Positions 15,970 to 25,739 of a DNA stretch of 64,000 bases are shown piece after piece. Positions within the stretch are counted from its first letter, which is position 1, and every line of letters begins with the position of its first letter. The stretch lies in assembly GCF_004217185.1 (NCBI RefSeq), contig NZ_SHKL01000001.1, forward strand, positions 2,850,001 to 2,914,000, given 5' to 3'. Under the pieces are notes generated by a model. The model was not told where the DNA came from, searched no databases, and saw only the letters and a list, made by a program, of their open reading frames with translations. The position numbers and the translations under genes are program-made. The stretch is from Pseudonocardia sediminis (GTDB lineage Bacteria > Actinomycetota > Actinomycetes > Mycobacteriales > Pseudonocardiaceae).

Positions 15970-16548
15970 GTGCCGAGAACGATGGACGCCGCGGAGCGCG
16001 ACCGCGTGGTGGTCGAGGCGGCGTGGACGGTTCTGACACGTGACGGGCTGGCCGCGCTGTCGGTGCGCAACGTCGCGGCAGAGGCGGGACTCCCGCCCAG
16101 CTCGCTGCGCTATACCTTCCCCAGCCAGGCCAGCCTGCGGGAACGCGCCGTCGAGGCCGTCCTCGACCGCCTCCGGGCGCGCGTCGCCGCGATCCCCGAC
16201 GCCGTCGACGGGCGGGGGTGGGCCCGCGGGGCCGTGCTCGAACTCCTCCCGCTCGACGACGAACGACGGACCGAGATGGAGCTCACGCTGGCCTTCGGCG
16301 CCGCGGCGATGACCGACCCGGTCCTCGTCCCGGCCAACGAGGCCATGCACGCCGCGGTGCGCGAGATCTGCGCCCGCGCCTGCGCCGCGATCGGCCGGGG
16401 CTCGGAGGTCGACGTCGACCAGCTGCACGCGCTGGTCGACGGGCTCGCACTGCACGTCGTCCGCCGGGCCCGGGGTGACCGGACCGCGTGGGCGGTGGAG
16501 GCCGTCGACGCCTATCTGGCCATGGCGTCGACGCCCGCCCCCGGTTGA
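15970..16548 (+). CDS. TetR-family regulator of the SMR pair
   Basis: The N-terminal helix-turn-helix is clear: VVEAAWTVLTRDGLAALSVR, NVAAEAGLPPSSLRYTFPSQ, LRERAVEAVLDRLR. The rest is a helical ligand-binding domain to about residue 192. GTG 15970 gives MPRTMDAAERD; ATG 15982 is the alternative. The start lies only 10 bases from the operator repeat, so the mRNA leader is very short or absent. Being divergent from two drug-export genes, it is most likely their ligand-released repressor (inference). Confidence 0.88.
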   Translation: MPRTMDAAERDRVVVEAAWTVLTRDGLAALSVRNVAAEAGLPPSSLRYTFPSQASLRERAVEAVLDRLRARVAAIPDAVDGRGWARGAVLELLPLDDERRTEMELTLAFGAAAMTDPVLVPANEAMHAAVREICARACAAIGRGSEVDVDQLHALVDGLALHVVRRARGDRTAWAVEAVDAYLAMASTPAPG

Positions 16549-16745
16549 TCGCCGGTGTGGGCCCGCACCGCACGTGGCGTCCGCGACGACAGGGCCCCGT
16601 GTCCTGTCGTTCGTGGAGAGGTGCCTCCCGGTCGCCGAGTACGACGCGACCGGTCACGCTCGTCGCAAGCACCTTGACGCCGACCGGCGTCCACCACCAG
16701 ATCCGTGCCGCCCCCGCGCGGCCGAGCCGAGATCGGACTTCGACG

Positions 16746-18284
16746 ATGAGCAGCACGATGACCGGCACCGCCCGGACCCCCACCGGCGACGGCACGCCGG
16801 AGCTCACCCACTGGATCGGCGGGGCCGCCCGTCCGGGCACGAGCGGCCGCTTCGGCGACGTTACCGACCCCGCCACCGGGGCGGTGAGCGCCCGGGTGCC
16901 GTTCGCCTCCGACGACGAGGTGCAGGCGGCCGTCGCCGCTGCGACCGCCGCGTTCCCCGGCTGGCGCGACACGTCGCTGGCCAAGCGGACCCAGATCCTG
17001 TTCCGCTTCCGCGAGCTGCTCAACGCTAAGGCTCCGGAGCTGGCGGCGCTGATCACCGCCGAGCACGGCAAGGTCCTCTCCGACGCGGCCGGCGAGGTCG
17101 CCCGCGGCCAGGAGGTCGTGGAGTTCGCCTGCGGGATGCCGCACCTGCTCAAGGGCAGCGCCTCCGAGAACGCCTCCACCGGCGTCGACGTGCACTCGGT
17201 GCGCCAGCCGCTGGGCCCGGTCGCGATCATCAGCCCGTTCAACTTCCCGGCCATGGTGCCGATGTGGTTCTTCCCCGTCGCGATCGCCGCCGGGAACACG
17301 GTCGTGCTCAAGCCCTCGGAGAAGGTGCCGTCCTCTGCGCTCTGGATCGCCGAGCTGTGGAAGGAGGCGGGGCTGCCCGAGGGCGTGTTCACCGTCCTCA
17401 ACGGGGACAAGGCCGCCGTCGACGGCCTGCTCACCCACCCCGGCATCAAGGCCGTCAGCTTCGTCGGGTCCACCCCGATCGCCCGCTACATCTACGAGAC
17501 CGGCACCGCGCACGGCAAGCGCGTGCAGGCCTTGGGCGGGGCGAAGAACCACATGGTCGTGCTGCCCGACGCCGACCTCGACCTGGCCGCCGACCAGGCC
17601 GTCAACGCCGGGTTCGGCTCGGCGGGCGAGCGCTGCATGGCGGTCTCCGTGCTCGTCGCCGTCGGCTCCTGCGCCGACACACTGGTCGACAAGATCGCCG
17701 AGCGGGCCCGGGGCCTGCGTACCGGAGACGGCCGCCGCGGCTGCGACATGGGCCCGCTCGTCACCAGGGCCGCGCAGGAACGGGTCTCCGGCTATGTCGA
17801 CGCCGGTGAGGCCGAGGGCGCGAGGGTCGTGGTGGACGGCCGGACCGGTGAGTTCGACGCGGAGGGGGAGGGCTTCTTCGTCGGCCCGACCCTGCTCGAC
17901 CACGTCGGCACCGGGATGAGCGTCTACACCGATGAGATCTTCGGACCCGTCCTGTCGGTGGTCCGGGTCGAGACCTACGAGCAGGCCGTCGAGGTGATCA
18001 ACGCCAACCCCTACGGCAACGGCACCGCGATCTTCACCAACGACGGCGGCGCCGCGCGGCGGTTCCAGAACGAGGTCGAGGTCGGGATGATCGGCGTCAA
18101 CGTGCCGGTCCCGGTCCCGACGGCCTACTACAGCTTCGGCGGCTGGAAGAACTCGCTCTTCGGTGACACCCACGCCCACGGTGTCGAGGGCGTGCACTTC
18201 TTCACCCGCGGCAAGGTCGTCACCACCCGCTGGCTCGATCCGTCGCACGGGGGGCTCGACCTCGGGTTCCCGCAGAACACCTGA
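16746..18284 (+). CDS. mmsA: CoA-acylating methylmalonate-semialdehyde dehydrogenase
   Basis: This NAD- and CoA-dependent aldehyde dehydrogenase turns (methyl)malonate semialdehyde into propionyl- or acetyl-CoA in valine, thymine, beta-alanine or inositol breakdown. The 512 residues show IISPFNFPAMVPMWFFP, LKPSEKVP, VSFVGSTP, and the catalytic GSAGERCMAV with Cys297; the absence of the general-base Glu region of hydrolytic ALDHs and the GGAKNHMVVLPDAD segment are typical of MMSDH. ATG 16746 has a weak ribosome site. A sugar-porter gene follows 44 bases on, hinting at inositol or sugar use. The preceding gap 16549-16745 holds nothing clear. Confidence 0.9.
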   Translation: MSSTMTGTARTPTGDGTPELTHWIGGAARPGTSGRFGDVTDPATGAVSARVPFASDDEVQAAVAAATAAFPGWRDTSLAKRTQILFRFRELLNAKAPELAALITAEHGKVLSDAAGEVARGQEVVEFACGMPHLLKGSASENASTGVDVHSVRQPLGPVAIISPFNFPAMVPMWFFPVAIAAGNTVVLKPSEKVPSSALWIAELWKEAGLPEGVFTVLNGDKAAVDGLLTHPGIKAVSFVGSTPIARYIYETGTAHGKRVQALGGAKNHMVVLPDADLDLAADQAVNAGFGSAGERCMAVSVLVAVGSCADTLVDKIAERARGLRTGDGRRGCDMGPLVTRAAQERVSGYVDAGEAEGARVVVDGRTGEFDAEGEGFFVGPTLLDHVGTGMSVYTDEIFGPVLSVVRVETYEQAVEVINANPYGNGTAIFTNDGGAARRFQNEVEVGMIGVNVPVPVPTAYYSFGGWKNSLFGDTHAHGVEGVHFFTRGKVVTTRWLDPSHGGLDLGFPQNT

Positions 18285-18327
18285 TCCGAATGGCCGAGCA
18301 CGACCACCCACCGGGGGGAGGCACGCC

Positions 18328-19740
18328 GTGACGACCGGGAACGCAGGCTCGCCCGATCTGCCTCGGGACATCAGGGGCCCGCACTCGCGGCGCCTGGGCC
18401 TGATCACCGTCGTCGCGACCTTCGGCGGGCTCCTGTTCGGGTACGACACCGGGGTCATCAACGGCGCGCTGGAGCCGCTGAGGGCCGACCTCGGGCTGAC
18501 GTCGTCCACCGAGGGCCTGGTCGTCAGCATGCTGATCTTCGGTGCGGCACTCGGTGCGGTCGTCGGCGGGGTGTTGTCGGATCGCTACGGGCGCCGGCAC
18601 AACATCCTGCTGCTGGCCGTGGTGTTCTCGATCGGCACCGTCGGCTGCGTCCTGTCGCCCGGGTGGGAGGCGCTGGCGGCCTTCCGGTTCGTCCTGGGGC
18701 TCGCGGTCGGTGGCGCGTCGGCGACGGTGCCGGTCTACCTGGCCGAGACCGCGCCGGTGGAACGACGCGGCGGCATCGTCACCCGTAACGAGGTGATGAT
18801 CGTGTCCGGCCAGTTCGCCGCGTTCGTCGTCAACGCGGTCATCTTCACCGTCTGGGGCGACGAGTCCGGCGTCTGGCGGTTCATGCTGCTGGTGGCGCTG
18901 CTGCCCGCGATCGCGCTGTTCGCCGGGATGCTGCGGATGCCGGAGAGTCCGCGCTGGCTGATGGCGCAGGGCCGCGAGGCCGAGGCGCTGGCCGTGCTGG
19001 AGCAGGTCCGCTCACCCGAACGGGCCCGCGCCGAGGTCGACGAGGTCCGCCGCCTCGCCGAGGAGGAACAGCTCTCGACGGCCGCGGGTGCCACCGAGCT
19101 GAGCGTGCGCTGGATCCGGCGGCTGATCTGGATCGGAGCCGGTCTGGGTGTGTTCCAGCAGTTCACCGGTATCAACTCGATCATGTACTACGGTACCCAG
19201 CTGCTCGGCGACGTCGGGTTCTCCGCCGGCGCGGCGATCATCGCCAACACACTCAACGGGCTGTTCTCGGTCCTGGGCATCACGGCCGGCATCCTGCTGA
19301 TCAACAAGATCGACCGGCGGACCATGCTGCTCGGCGGGTTCGCCCTGACCACGACGTTCCACCTGCTCGTCGGGCTGTCGGCGCTCCTGCTGCCGGACGG
19401 CACCGCGAAGGCCTACGTCATCCTGGTCCTCGTCGTGCTGTTCGTGTTCTGCATGCAGGGCACGATCGGCCCGCTGGTCTGGCTGATCCTCTCCGAGATC
19501 TTCCCGCTGAGGATCCGAAGCCTGGCCATCGGCATCAGCGTTCTCGCGCTGTGGCTGGCCAATGCCCTGGTGGCGCTGGTGTTCCCACCGGTCGTCGAGG
19601 CGATCGGCATCGCGAGCACGTTCTTCGTCTTCGTGGCACTCGGGCTGGCCGCACTGCTGTTCGTCCACCGCGCCGTCCCGGAGACGCGTGGACGCTCGCT
19701 CGAGCAGCTCGAGGAGCAGTTCCGCAGGCAGTACACGTGA
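18328..19740 (+). CDS. MFS sugar porter
   Basis: A 470-residue, 12-helix major facilitator of the sugar-porter family. Signatures: GGLLFGYDTGVINGAL in helix 1, DRYGRRHN in loop 2-3, MPESPRWLMAQGR before the central loop, QQFTGINSIMYYG in helix 7, and PETRGRSLEQLE at the C-terminus. It should import a hexose or polyol with protons. GTG 18328 follows GGGGGGAGG. Because mmsA is directly upstream, an inositol transporter (IolT-like) is a fair guess, but substrate cannot be read from sequence. Confidence 0.9.
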   Translation: MTTGNAGSPDLPRDIRGPHSRRLGLITVVATFGGLLFGYDTGVINGALEPLRADLGLTSSTEGLVVSMLIFGAALGAVVGGVLSDRYGRRHNILLLAVVFSIGTVGCVLSPGWEALAAFRFVLGLAVGGASATVPVYLAETAPVERRGGIVTRNEVMIVSGQFAAFVVNAVIFTVWGDESGVWRFMLLVALLPAIALFAGMLRMPESPRWLMAQGREAEALAVLEQVRSPERARAEVDEVRRLAEEEQLSTAAGATELSVRWIRRLIWIGAGLGVFQQFTGINSIMYYGTQLLGDVGFSAGAAIIANTLNGLFSVLGITAGILLINKIDRRTMLLGGFALTTTFHLLVGLSALLLPDGTAKAYVILVLVVLFVFCMQGTIGPLVWLILSEIFPLRIRSLAIGISVLALWLANALVALVFPPVVEAIGIASTFFVFVALGLAALLFVHRAVPETRGRSLEQLEEQFRRQYT

Positions 19741-19956
19741 CGCCCGGACGGCCGCGCATCAGCCGACCACCGGCCCCCACGCCGAGATGCCGCTGACGCG
19801 CCTCCGACACGGTGCTCCGACCCGTCCCGGCGGCCGTGACGTGCGAAGACGTCGAGACCGCACGGCGGACGAAGATCGGGGACGATGGGCCCCGAACACC
19901 GGGACCCCACGTCGTCCGGGTCCCGGGTCGTCACCGCGGACGGAGAGGTACTCACG

Positions 19957-20715
19957 ATGGGCACACTGCAGGGCAAGGTCGCGCTGATCACCGGCGGCGA
20001 GAGCGGCATCGGGCTGGCCAGTGCCAAGCTCTTCGTCGCCGAGGGCGCCCGGGTGCACCTCGTCGGGATCGACGAGGCGAAGCTGAAGGCGGCCACCGAG
20101 GAGATCGGGGCGGAGCACGCGCTCGCGTCGGTCGCCGACGTCACCGACGAGAACGCCGTCGCCGAGGCCGTCCGAGCCGGCGTCGAGCGCTTCGGGCACT
20201 ACGACGTCCTGTTCAGCAACGCCGGCATCAGCGGCGCCGTCAGCAAGATCGTCGACTACCCGTCGGAGGTGTTCGCCAAGACCCTCGCGGTGCACGTGCT
20301 CGGTGCGTTCCACGTCCTCAAGCACGGCACCCCGCACGTCGACGACGGCGGCAGCGTCATCATCACCTCCAGCGTCGTCGGGCTGGTCGGGTTCGGCGAC
20401 CTGTCGGCCTACGTCGCGGCGAAGCACGGCCAGGTCGGACTCATGCGCTCGGCGGCCAAGGAGCTCGCCCCAAGGCGGATCCGGGTCAACACCCTGCACC
20501 CCGGGCCGACGTCCACCCCGTTCCAGGACGACATCGAGATGACCGCGACCGGCAAGTCCCAGGCCGACGCCGCCCTGGACTTCGACGCCATGATCCCGCT
20601 GGGGCGCCACACCACCGTCGACGAGATCGCGCAGTCCGCCCTCTACCTGGCCTCGGACGCCAGCGCGATGGTCACGTCGTCGACGTTCGCGATCGACGGC
20701 GGCATGAGCGGCTGA
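19957..20715 (+). CDS. SDR family oxidoreductase
   Basis: A 252-residue classical SDR: VALITGGESGIGLASAKLF, SNAGISG, SAYVAAKHGQVGLMRS with the catalytic Tyr and Lys, and a C-terminal FAIDGGMSG end. It probably oxidises or reduces an alcohol/ketone with NAD(H). ATG 19957 follows GGAGAGG. It is followed by a strong hairpin shared with the convergent decarboxylase gene. Confidence 0.88.
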   Translation: MGTLQGKVALITGGESGIGLASAKLFVAEGARVHLVGIDEAKLKAATEEIGAEHALASVADVTDENAVAEAVRAGVERFGHYDVLFSNAGISGAVSKIVDYPSEVFAKTLAVHVLGAFHVLKHGTPHVDDGGSVIITSSVVGLVGFGDLSAYVAAKHGQVGLMRSAAKELAPRRIRVNTLHPGPTSTPFQDDIEMTATGKSQADAALDFDAMIPLGRHTTVDEIAQSALYLASDASAMVTSSTFAIDGGMSG

Positions 20716-20724
20716 CCGGACCCG

Positions 20725-20756
20725 CCCCGGCCGCACCCCGCCGGGTGCGGCCGGGG
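20725..20756. terminator. Bidirectional hairpin between convergent genes
   Basis: A perfect 14-base stem (20725-20738 with 20743-20756) with a CGCC loop sits in the 48-base gap between two convergent stop codons. No U-run; a GC-rich actinobacterial-style terminator is the likely role. Confidence 0.7.
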
Positions 20757-20763
20757 CACCGGG

Positions 20764-22458
20764 TCAGTCCTTCGCGTTGGCGGCGGAGATGCCGCGGGCC
20801 AGCTCGGTGAGCAGCCGCGGGGAGTCCAGCCGGGGCAGCACCGCCTCGACGAGGAACGCCGTCCCCGGATCGCCTGCCGTATCGAGGGCGCCGCGCAGCT
20901 CGCCCACCGTTCGCACGGTCGTGCACACGACGGCGTCCGCGCCCAGCGCCGCCGGGACCTTGGTCCAGTTCCACCCGACGATGTCCTGGTACTCGGCGTC
21001 CGGGCTCTGGATCGCCCGCTCCACGGTGTAGCCGTCGTTGTTGAGCAGGAAGACGACCGGCGTCAGGCCGCGGGCGAACACGGTGCCCAGCTCCTGCACG
21101 GTCAGCTGCGCGGAGCCGTCGCCGATGAACAGGACGGGCCGCCGGTCCGGGCGGGCGAGCCCGGCGCCGAGCATCGCGGGCAGCGTGTAGCCGATCGAGG
21201 ACCAGACGGGCTGGCCCAGCAGGTCGGACTCCCGCGGCAGCCGCAGGTCCAGCGCCCCGTAGAACGCCGTCCCGGCCTCGGCGATGACGGTCGTCGACGG
21301 CGCGATTTACCGCTGGATCTCCGCCCAGAACCGTTCCTGGTCCAGCGCGTCACCGGCCGAGGCCTCCGGACCGGGCCGCGGCGCCGGGATCGGCGGTGTC
21401 TCGACGGCCTCGAACGCGCTCCCGGCCACCAGCTCGTGCAGGACCTGCAGGGAGTCCTCCAGCCGGACGCCCGGGTAGACCGCCCGCCCGATCCGGGCCT
21501 GGTCGATCGCCAGGTTCACCGCCGAGGCCGGGTCGTAGCCGTGGGTGAAGAACCCGGTGGTGAAGTCGCTGTGGACGGTGCCGAGCATGACCAGCAGCGG
21601 CGCGGTGTCGACGATCTCGCGGGCGGCGTCGGACTGCGTGGTGGCGCCGAGGTAGGTGCCCAGGCTGGCGGGATGGTCCTCGTCCAGGATCGCCTTCGCG
21701 CTCGACTGCGACGCCACCTGCACGCCGGGCAGCTCGGCGAGCGCGGCGACCAGGTGCTCGAGTCCGCGCCGGTGCACCCGGGGACCGGCCAGCACGACGA
21801 CGCGAGACCGGCCCGCGAGCCGCGACCGCAGCGCGTCCCGGAACTCCTCGACGGCCCCGGGCTCGCTCTCCGGGGTGAGCAGCGGCGTCGCGAGGGGCTC
21901 GGCGGAGACGGTCGCGGTGGCGACGTCGAGGGGGACCCCGATGTAGACGGGCTTGCTCGCCTCCAGCGCCCCGCGCAGCACCCGGTCGATCTCCTGGGCG
22001 GCGTTGCCCGGCCCGACGACGGTCTGCATCACGGTGATCTCCCGCGACATCCGCTCGAAGCGGCGGAAGTCGCCGTCGAGGAAGGTGTGGTGCAGCGGCG
22101 CCCCGCTCTCCATCGACGACCGGGACGGCATGCCCACGATGTGCACGACCGGGACGTCCTCGGCGTAGCTGCCGGCGACCCCGTTGAGGGCGGAGAGCTC
22201 CCCGACGCCGTAGGTCGTCAGGATCGCGGCCGGCCGGCGCCCGACGCGGGCGAAGCCGTCGGCGGCGTAGGCGGCGTTGAGCTCGTTGGTCGAGCCGACC
22301 CACGTCCACCCGTCGACGGTGAGCATCTCGTCGAGGAGCGAGAGGTTGTAGTCGCCGGGCAGGCCGAACACGTGGGTGGCCTGCAGCTGGACCAGCCGGG
22401 TCGCGAGGTAGGCGCCGACGGTCGTGCGCGGGGGGAGGGGAGAGGCGGTGTCAGTCAT
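20764..22458 (-). pseudogene. Pyruvate/indolepyruvate decarboxylase-type TPP enzyme, interrupted by in-frame TAA
   Basis: The intact frame would be 564 residues, the normal size of TPP-dependent 2-keto acid decarboxylases. Glu59 (TNELNAAYAADGFAR) activates the cofactor; the HH pair (APLHHTF, 123-124) marks the pyruvate/indolepyruvate decarboxylase group; the TPP-binding GDGSAQLT...NNDGYTVE is in the C-terminal part. At codon 384 (21309-21307) a TAA stop follows FWAEIQR, then the same frame continues IAPSTTVIAEAGTAFYGA with full conservation to the C-terminus. Either a recent nonsense mutation, a sequencing error, or two separate chains. TAA is rare here. Truncation removes the TPP site, so the product would be inactive. 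Confidence 0.85.
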
Positions 22459-22692
22459 GGTCTCGTCTCGTCGGCGATCGACATCCGACGACCGGACCGT
22501 GCCGGGTCGAGGGTGCCGGTGGATCAACGGGGTTCTGGTTCCAGCGTGCCCGTGGAGACGCGTCCGGGCGAGTCGTGGCGTGTCCCCGCCGGGCCGTCGG
22601 CACCTCACTCCTCCGTGGAGCCGTCTGCACGGTCGGGTACGGATTCCTCCGAAACGCTGCGCCGGACCGGCCTTTCGGGTCAGGGTGTCCCC

Positions 22693-23967
22693 GTGGGAAG
22701 CCGAAGCGCATCACGCCACGTCATCACCCGGGGTGTGACGACGGGGCTCGTCGCCCTGGCCGTCGCCACCGGAGGTGTGTCCACGACGGACGGCGGAACG
22801 GCGGCCGTCCGGACGGCCGCCGCCGTGTCGGCGACGAGCGCGCCGGCGGCGGAGTCGATCACGATCGACGGGAAGGAGTACCCGGACCCGCTGCGCCTGG
22901 ACAACGGCGACGCCGTGACCGGCACGTCGTCGTGGGAGGGCACCCGCCGCGCGGAGCTGCTGGCCGGCTTCCGGAAGAACGTCTACGGACAGACCCTGCC
23001 CAAGCCCACCAGACAGACGTTCAGTGTGACGCCCACGAGCACCTCCGGGGTCACCCGCAAGATCGTCAAGATCACGGTCACCGGGCCGCAGGGGACGGGC
23101 AGCTTCACGTTGCGGCTGTTCGTCCCGAAGACCGGCACCACGCCGCGCGGGACGTTCCTGATGATCGACCACCGCGGCGCCGTCACCGACTCGCCGACGC
23201 AGTCGTCGGAGTACGCGCCGGTCTCGAAGATCACCGCCGCCGGCTACGCGTTCGCCTCCATCGACGCCGGCTCCATCGCACCGGACGACAGTGGCAGCTA
23301 CCGCAGCAAGATGATCAACCTGTTCCACCCGTCCTCGCAGAGCCTGCCTTCCGACGCCGGCCGGACCATCAGCGCCTGGGCGTGGGGCGCCAGCCGCGCC
23401 ATGGACTACCTGCAGAGCGACCCCGACATCGACCCGTCGAAGGTGGCGGTCATCGGTCACTCCCGGGGCGGCAAGGCGTCGCTGTGGGCCGGTGCCCAGG
23501 ACCAGCGGTTCGCCGCGGTCATCACGAACGACTCCGGGTCGACCGGCACCAAGCTCGCCCGGCGCGGGGACGGCGGTGTCGGCGCCGAGACGGTCTCGCG
23601 CATCAACAGCTCCTTCCCGCACTGGTTCCCGCAGACCTACAAGGCCTACAACGGTCGTGAGAGCTCGCTGCCGGTCGACCAGCACGAGCTGCTGGCCCTG
23701 GTCGCACCACGACGCGTGGTCGTGGGCAGTGCGACGGAGGACTCGAACGCCGACCCGAAGGGCGAGTTCCTGTCCTACGTCGCCGCGTCGAAGGTCTACG
23801 ACCTCTACGGGCTGGGGGACACCGGCCTGCCGTCGACGAGCTGGAAGCCGGCGACCGACAAGGACTTCCGCGGTCCGGCCATGAGCTACCACCTGCGCTC
23901 CGGCGGGCACGGCCTGCTGGCCGCGGACTGGAACATCTACCTCAAGGGCGACCTGTTCTCGCGGTAG
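22693..23967 (+). CDS. Secreted CE15-like (glucuronoyl) esterase
   Basis: A secreted alpha/beta hydrolase of about 424 residues. The N-terminus has arginines then a hydrophobic VTTGLVALAVATGGVS stretch and an alanine-rich cleavage zone. The nucleophile motif is VIGHSRGGKASLWAGA (Ser257), followed by ITNDSGSTG, and a C-terminal SYHLRSGGHGL supplies the histidine; this pattern fits carbohydrate esterase family 15, which cleaves lignin-carbohydrate esters. In classical CE15 the motif is GCSRxGK; here His replaces Cys. Start GTG 22693 is tentative. It faces the broken decarboxylase gene; the 22459-22692 gap holds both promoters with no clear motif. Confidence 0.75.
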   Translation: MGSRSASRHVITRGVTTGLVALAVATGGVSTTDGGTAAVRTAAAVSATSAPAAESITIDGKEYPDPLRLDNGDAVTGTSSWEGTRRAELLAGFRKNVYGQTLPKPTRQTFSVTPTSTSGVTRKIVKITVTGPQGTGSFTLRLFVPKTGTTPRGTFLMIDHRGAVTDSPTQSSEYAPVSKITAAGYAFASIDAGSIAPDDSGSYRSKMINLFHPSSQSLPSDAGRTISAWAWGASRAMDYLQSDPDIDPSKVAVIGHSRGGKASLWAGAQDQRFAAVITNDSGSTGTKLARRGDGGVGAETVSRINSSFPHWFPQTYKAYNGRESSLPVDQHELLALVAPRRVVVGSATEDSNADPKGEFLSYVAASKVYDLYGLGDTGLPSTSWKPATDKDFRGPAMSYHLRSGGHGLLAADWNIYLKGDLFSR

Positions 23968-23970
23968 TCC

Positions 23971-25128
23971 CTACCCCTGACGGGCATGCGCCCGATCCAG
24001 GAGGTCGGTCAGCTCCTCGTCGGCGCGCAACGTCGCCCGCTGCTCCTCGGACAGGCCCTCGAGCGAGTGCTCCGAGCTGACGAGGTCGTTCCAGGTCCTC
24101 TCGCGCTCGGCCGGCTCGTCGGCTTCGAGGTAGGCGGTGGCGCTGCGGCGCACGGCCGAGGCCGCGGCGGTCGCGCGCCCCTTCGGACTGATGAGCGAGG
24201 CGACGACGGTGACGGCGAGGACCCCGATGATCACGCTGAGAGAGAGCCCGGTGCTGATCTCCGGCACACCCAGCGGCTCGCCGCCGTTGAGGAACGGCAG
24301 GGTGTTCTCGTGCAGGGCGTGCAGGATCAGCTTGACGCCGATGAAGCCCAGGATCGCCGCGAGGCCGTAGGACAGGTAGATCAGCCGGTCGAGCAGGCCG
24401 TCGATCAGGAAGTAGAGCTGGCGCAGGCCCATCAGGGAGAACGCCGTCGCGGTGAACACGATGAACGTGTTCTGCGTGAGCCCGAAGATGGCCGGGATCG
24501 AGTCGAGCGCGAACAGGATGTCGGTGCCGCCGATCGCGACCATGACCAGGAGCATCGGGGTCATCACCCGGCGCCCGTTCTCCCGGGTGAACAGGCGGTC
24601 GCCGTCGTAGTGCTCCGAGGTGTGGAACAGCCGCCGCGCCAGGCGGACCATGATGTTCTCGCCCTCGTTCCCGTCGTCGGGACGGAGCAGGTTGACGGCG
24701 GTGAGCAGCAGGATCGCGCCGAAGATGTAGAACACCCAGGCGAAGGAGTTGATCAGCGCGGCGCCGACGAAGATGAACCCGGTGCGCGCGATCAGGGAGA
24801 ACACGATGCCGAACAGCAGGACCTTCTGCTGGTCGGCCCGTGGTACCGAGAAGCTCGCCATGATGATCAGGAAGACGAACAGGTTGTCGACCGAGAGCGC
24901 CTTCTCGGTGACGTAGCCGGCGAAGTACTCGGTGCCCATGTCGGCGCCGCCGAACCACCACACCCCGAGGCCGAACACGATCGCGATGCCGACGTAGACG
25001 GCCGACCACGCGCCCGCTTCCTTCAGCGTCGGGATGTGCGCCTTGCGCACGTGGAACACGAAGTCGAAGACCAGAAGTCCGACGATGCCCAGGACCGTCA
25101 GGCCCCAGACGATGCCCGGGACGTCCAT
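23971..25128 (-). CDS. TerC/Alx family integral membrane protein
   Basis: A 385-residue protein with about seven to nine membrane helices. Diagnostic TerC segments include EKALSVDNLFVFLIIM with the membrane acidic residues, FGIVFSLIARTGFIF, GGTDILFALDSIPAIFGLT and GVKLILHALHEN. TerC proteins are linked to metal (manganese/calcium) efflux and tellurite resistance. The C-terminal 70 residues are charged and cytoplasmic. A frameshifted stress-protein gene lies 33 bases upstream on the same strand, so the two may share the MarR-type operator at 25670. Confidence 0.9.
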   Translation of the reverse strand: MDVPGIVWGLTVLGIVGLLVFDFVFHVRKAHIPTLKEAGAWSAVYVGIAIVFGLGVWWFGGADMGTEYFAGYVTEKALSVDNLFVFLIIMASFSVPRADQQKVLLFGIVFSLIARTGFIFVGAALINSFAWVFYIFGAILLLTAVNLLRPDDGNEGENIMVRLARRLFHTSEHYDGDRLFTRENGRRVMTPMLLVMVAIGGTDILFALDSIPAIFGLTQNTFIVFTATAFSLMGLRQLYFLIDGLLDRLIYLSYGLAAILGFIGVKLILHALHENTLPFLNGGEPLGVPEISTGLSLSVIIGVLAVTVVASLISPKGRATAAASAVRRSATAYLEADEPAERERTWNDLVSSEHSLEGLSEEQRATLRADEELTDLLDRAHARQG

Positions 25129-25160
25129 CGCGAGTACTCCTCCTGCTGCGGTGGTCGGTG

Positions 25161-25642
25161 TCAGATGCGGGAGGCGACGGCGCGGGCCCGATCGAGCAGG
25201 GCCGGCTCGGTCTCGACGGCGTAGCGGGCCGCCTCGACGCCGCGGACGCTGGAGAAGTCACGGCGTCCGCGGGTCGCCCAGTGCGCGACGAACCCGAACA
25301 GCGCACCCCAGACCGCACCGATCACGACGGCGCCCAGGACCGCGCCCACCCACGGGCCGATCGTGAACAGCGTGAACAGCAGCCCGAACAGCAGGCCGAT
25401 CCAGGCGCCGGAGCCGGCCCCGGCCAGCGCCGCGCGACCGGTCGTCATCCGGCCGGTGACCTGCTCGACGGTGCGGATGCCGGTACCGACGATGCGCACG
25501 CGCTCGACCGGAAGTCGTCGTCGGACAGGGCGTCGACCAGGCGGTGGGCACCGAGGTAGTCGTCGTACTCCGCGACCGTCGCCGCGCCGAAGGCGGGCGG
25601 CACCGGTCCGGGGGCGGGGGCGGTGATGTCGGACGCGGTCAT
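25161..25642 (-). pseudogene. General stress protein 17M-like membrane protein, frameshifted
   Basis: The first frame from ATG 25642 reads MTASDITAP...EYDDYLGAHRLVDALSDDDF and then loses homology; a second frame resumes exactly with VERVRIVGTGIRTVEQVTGR, a glycine-rich double membrane helix (GAWIGLLFGLLFTLFTIGPW) and a charged tail. The family normally has ...DQEFPVERVAIVGTG. The sequence at 25508-25513 lacks one C, which would restore PVERV. So this is a one-base frameshift, genuine or a sequencing error. The gene would encode about 160 residues and lie in front of terC. Confidence 0.75.
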
Positions 25643-25669
25643 GGTCGTCTCCCTGAGTCGGTGTTCTAT

Positions 25670-25718
25670 GTTGGTTGGTACCACCCAACTGTATAGTCGT
25701 TGGGTGGTACCAACCAAC
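25670..25718. promoter_or_regulatory. Perfect 20-bp inverted repeat operator
   Basis: Arms 25670-25689 and 25699-25718 are perfectly complementary, separated by TGTATAGTC. Each arm contains GGTACC and the motif GTTGG. The site sits between the divergent stress-protein and MarR genes and spans the likely promoters. It is probably the MarR protein's operator; such a long exact repeat suggests two dimers. Confidence 0.85.
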
Positions 25719-25739
25719 CTTCGTGGGGGCGGTCACAGG

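Noticed and set aside
16512..18530. 672-codon minus-strand open frame
   Set aside because: Antisense to mmsA, which has full ALDH motifs; shadow.
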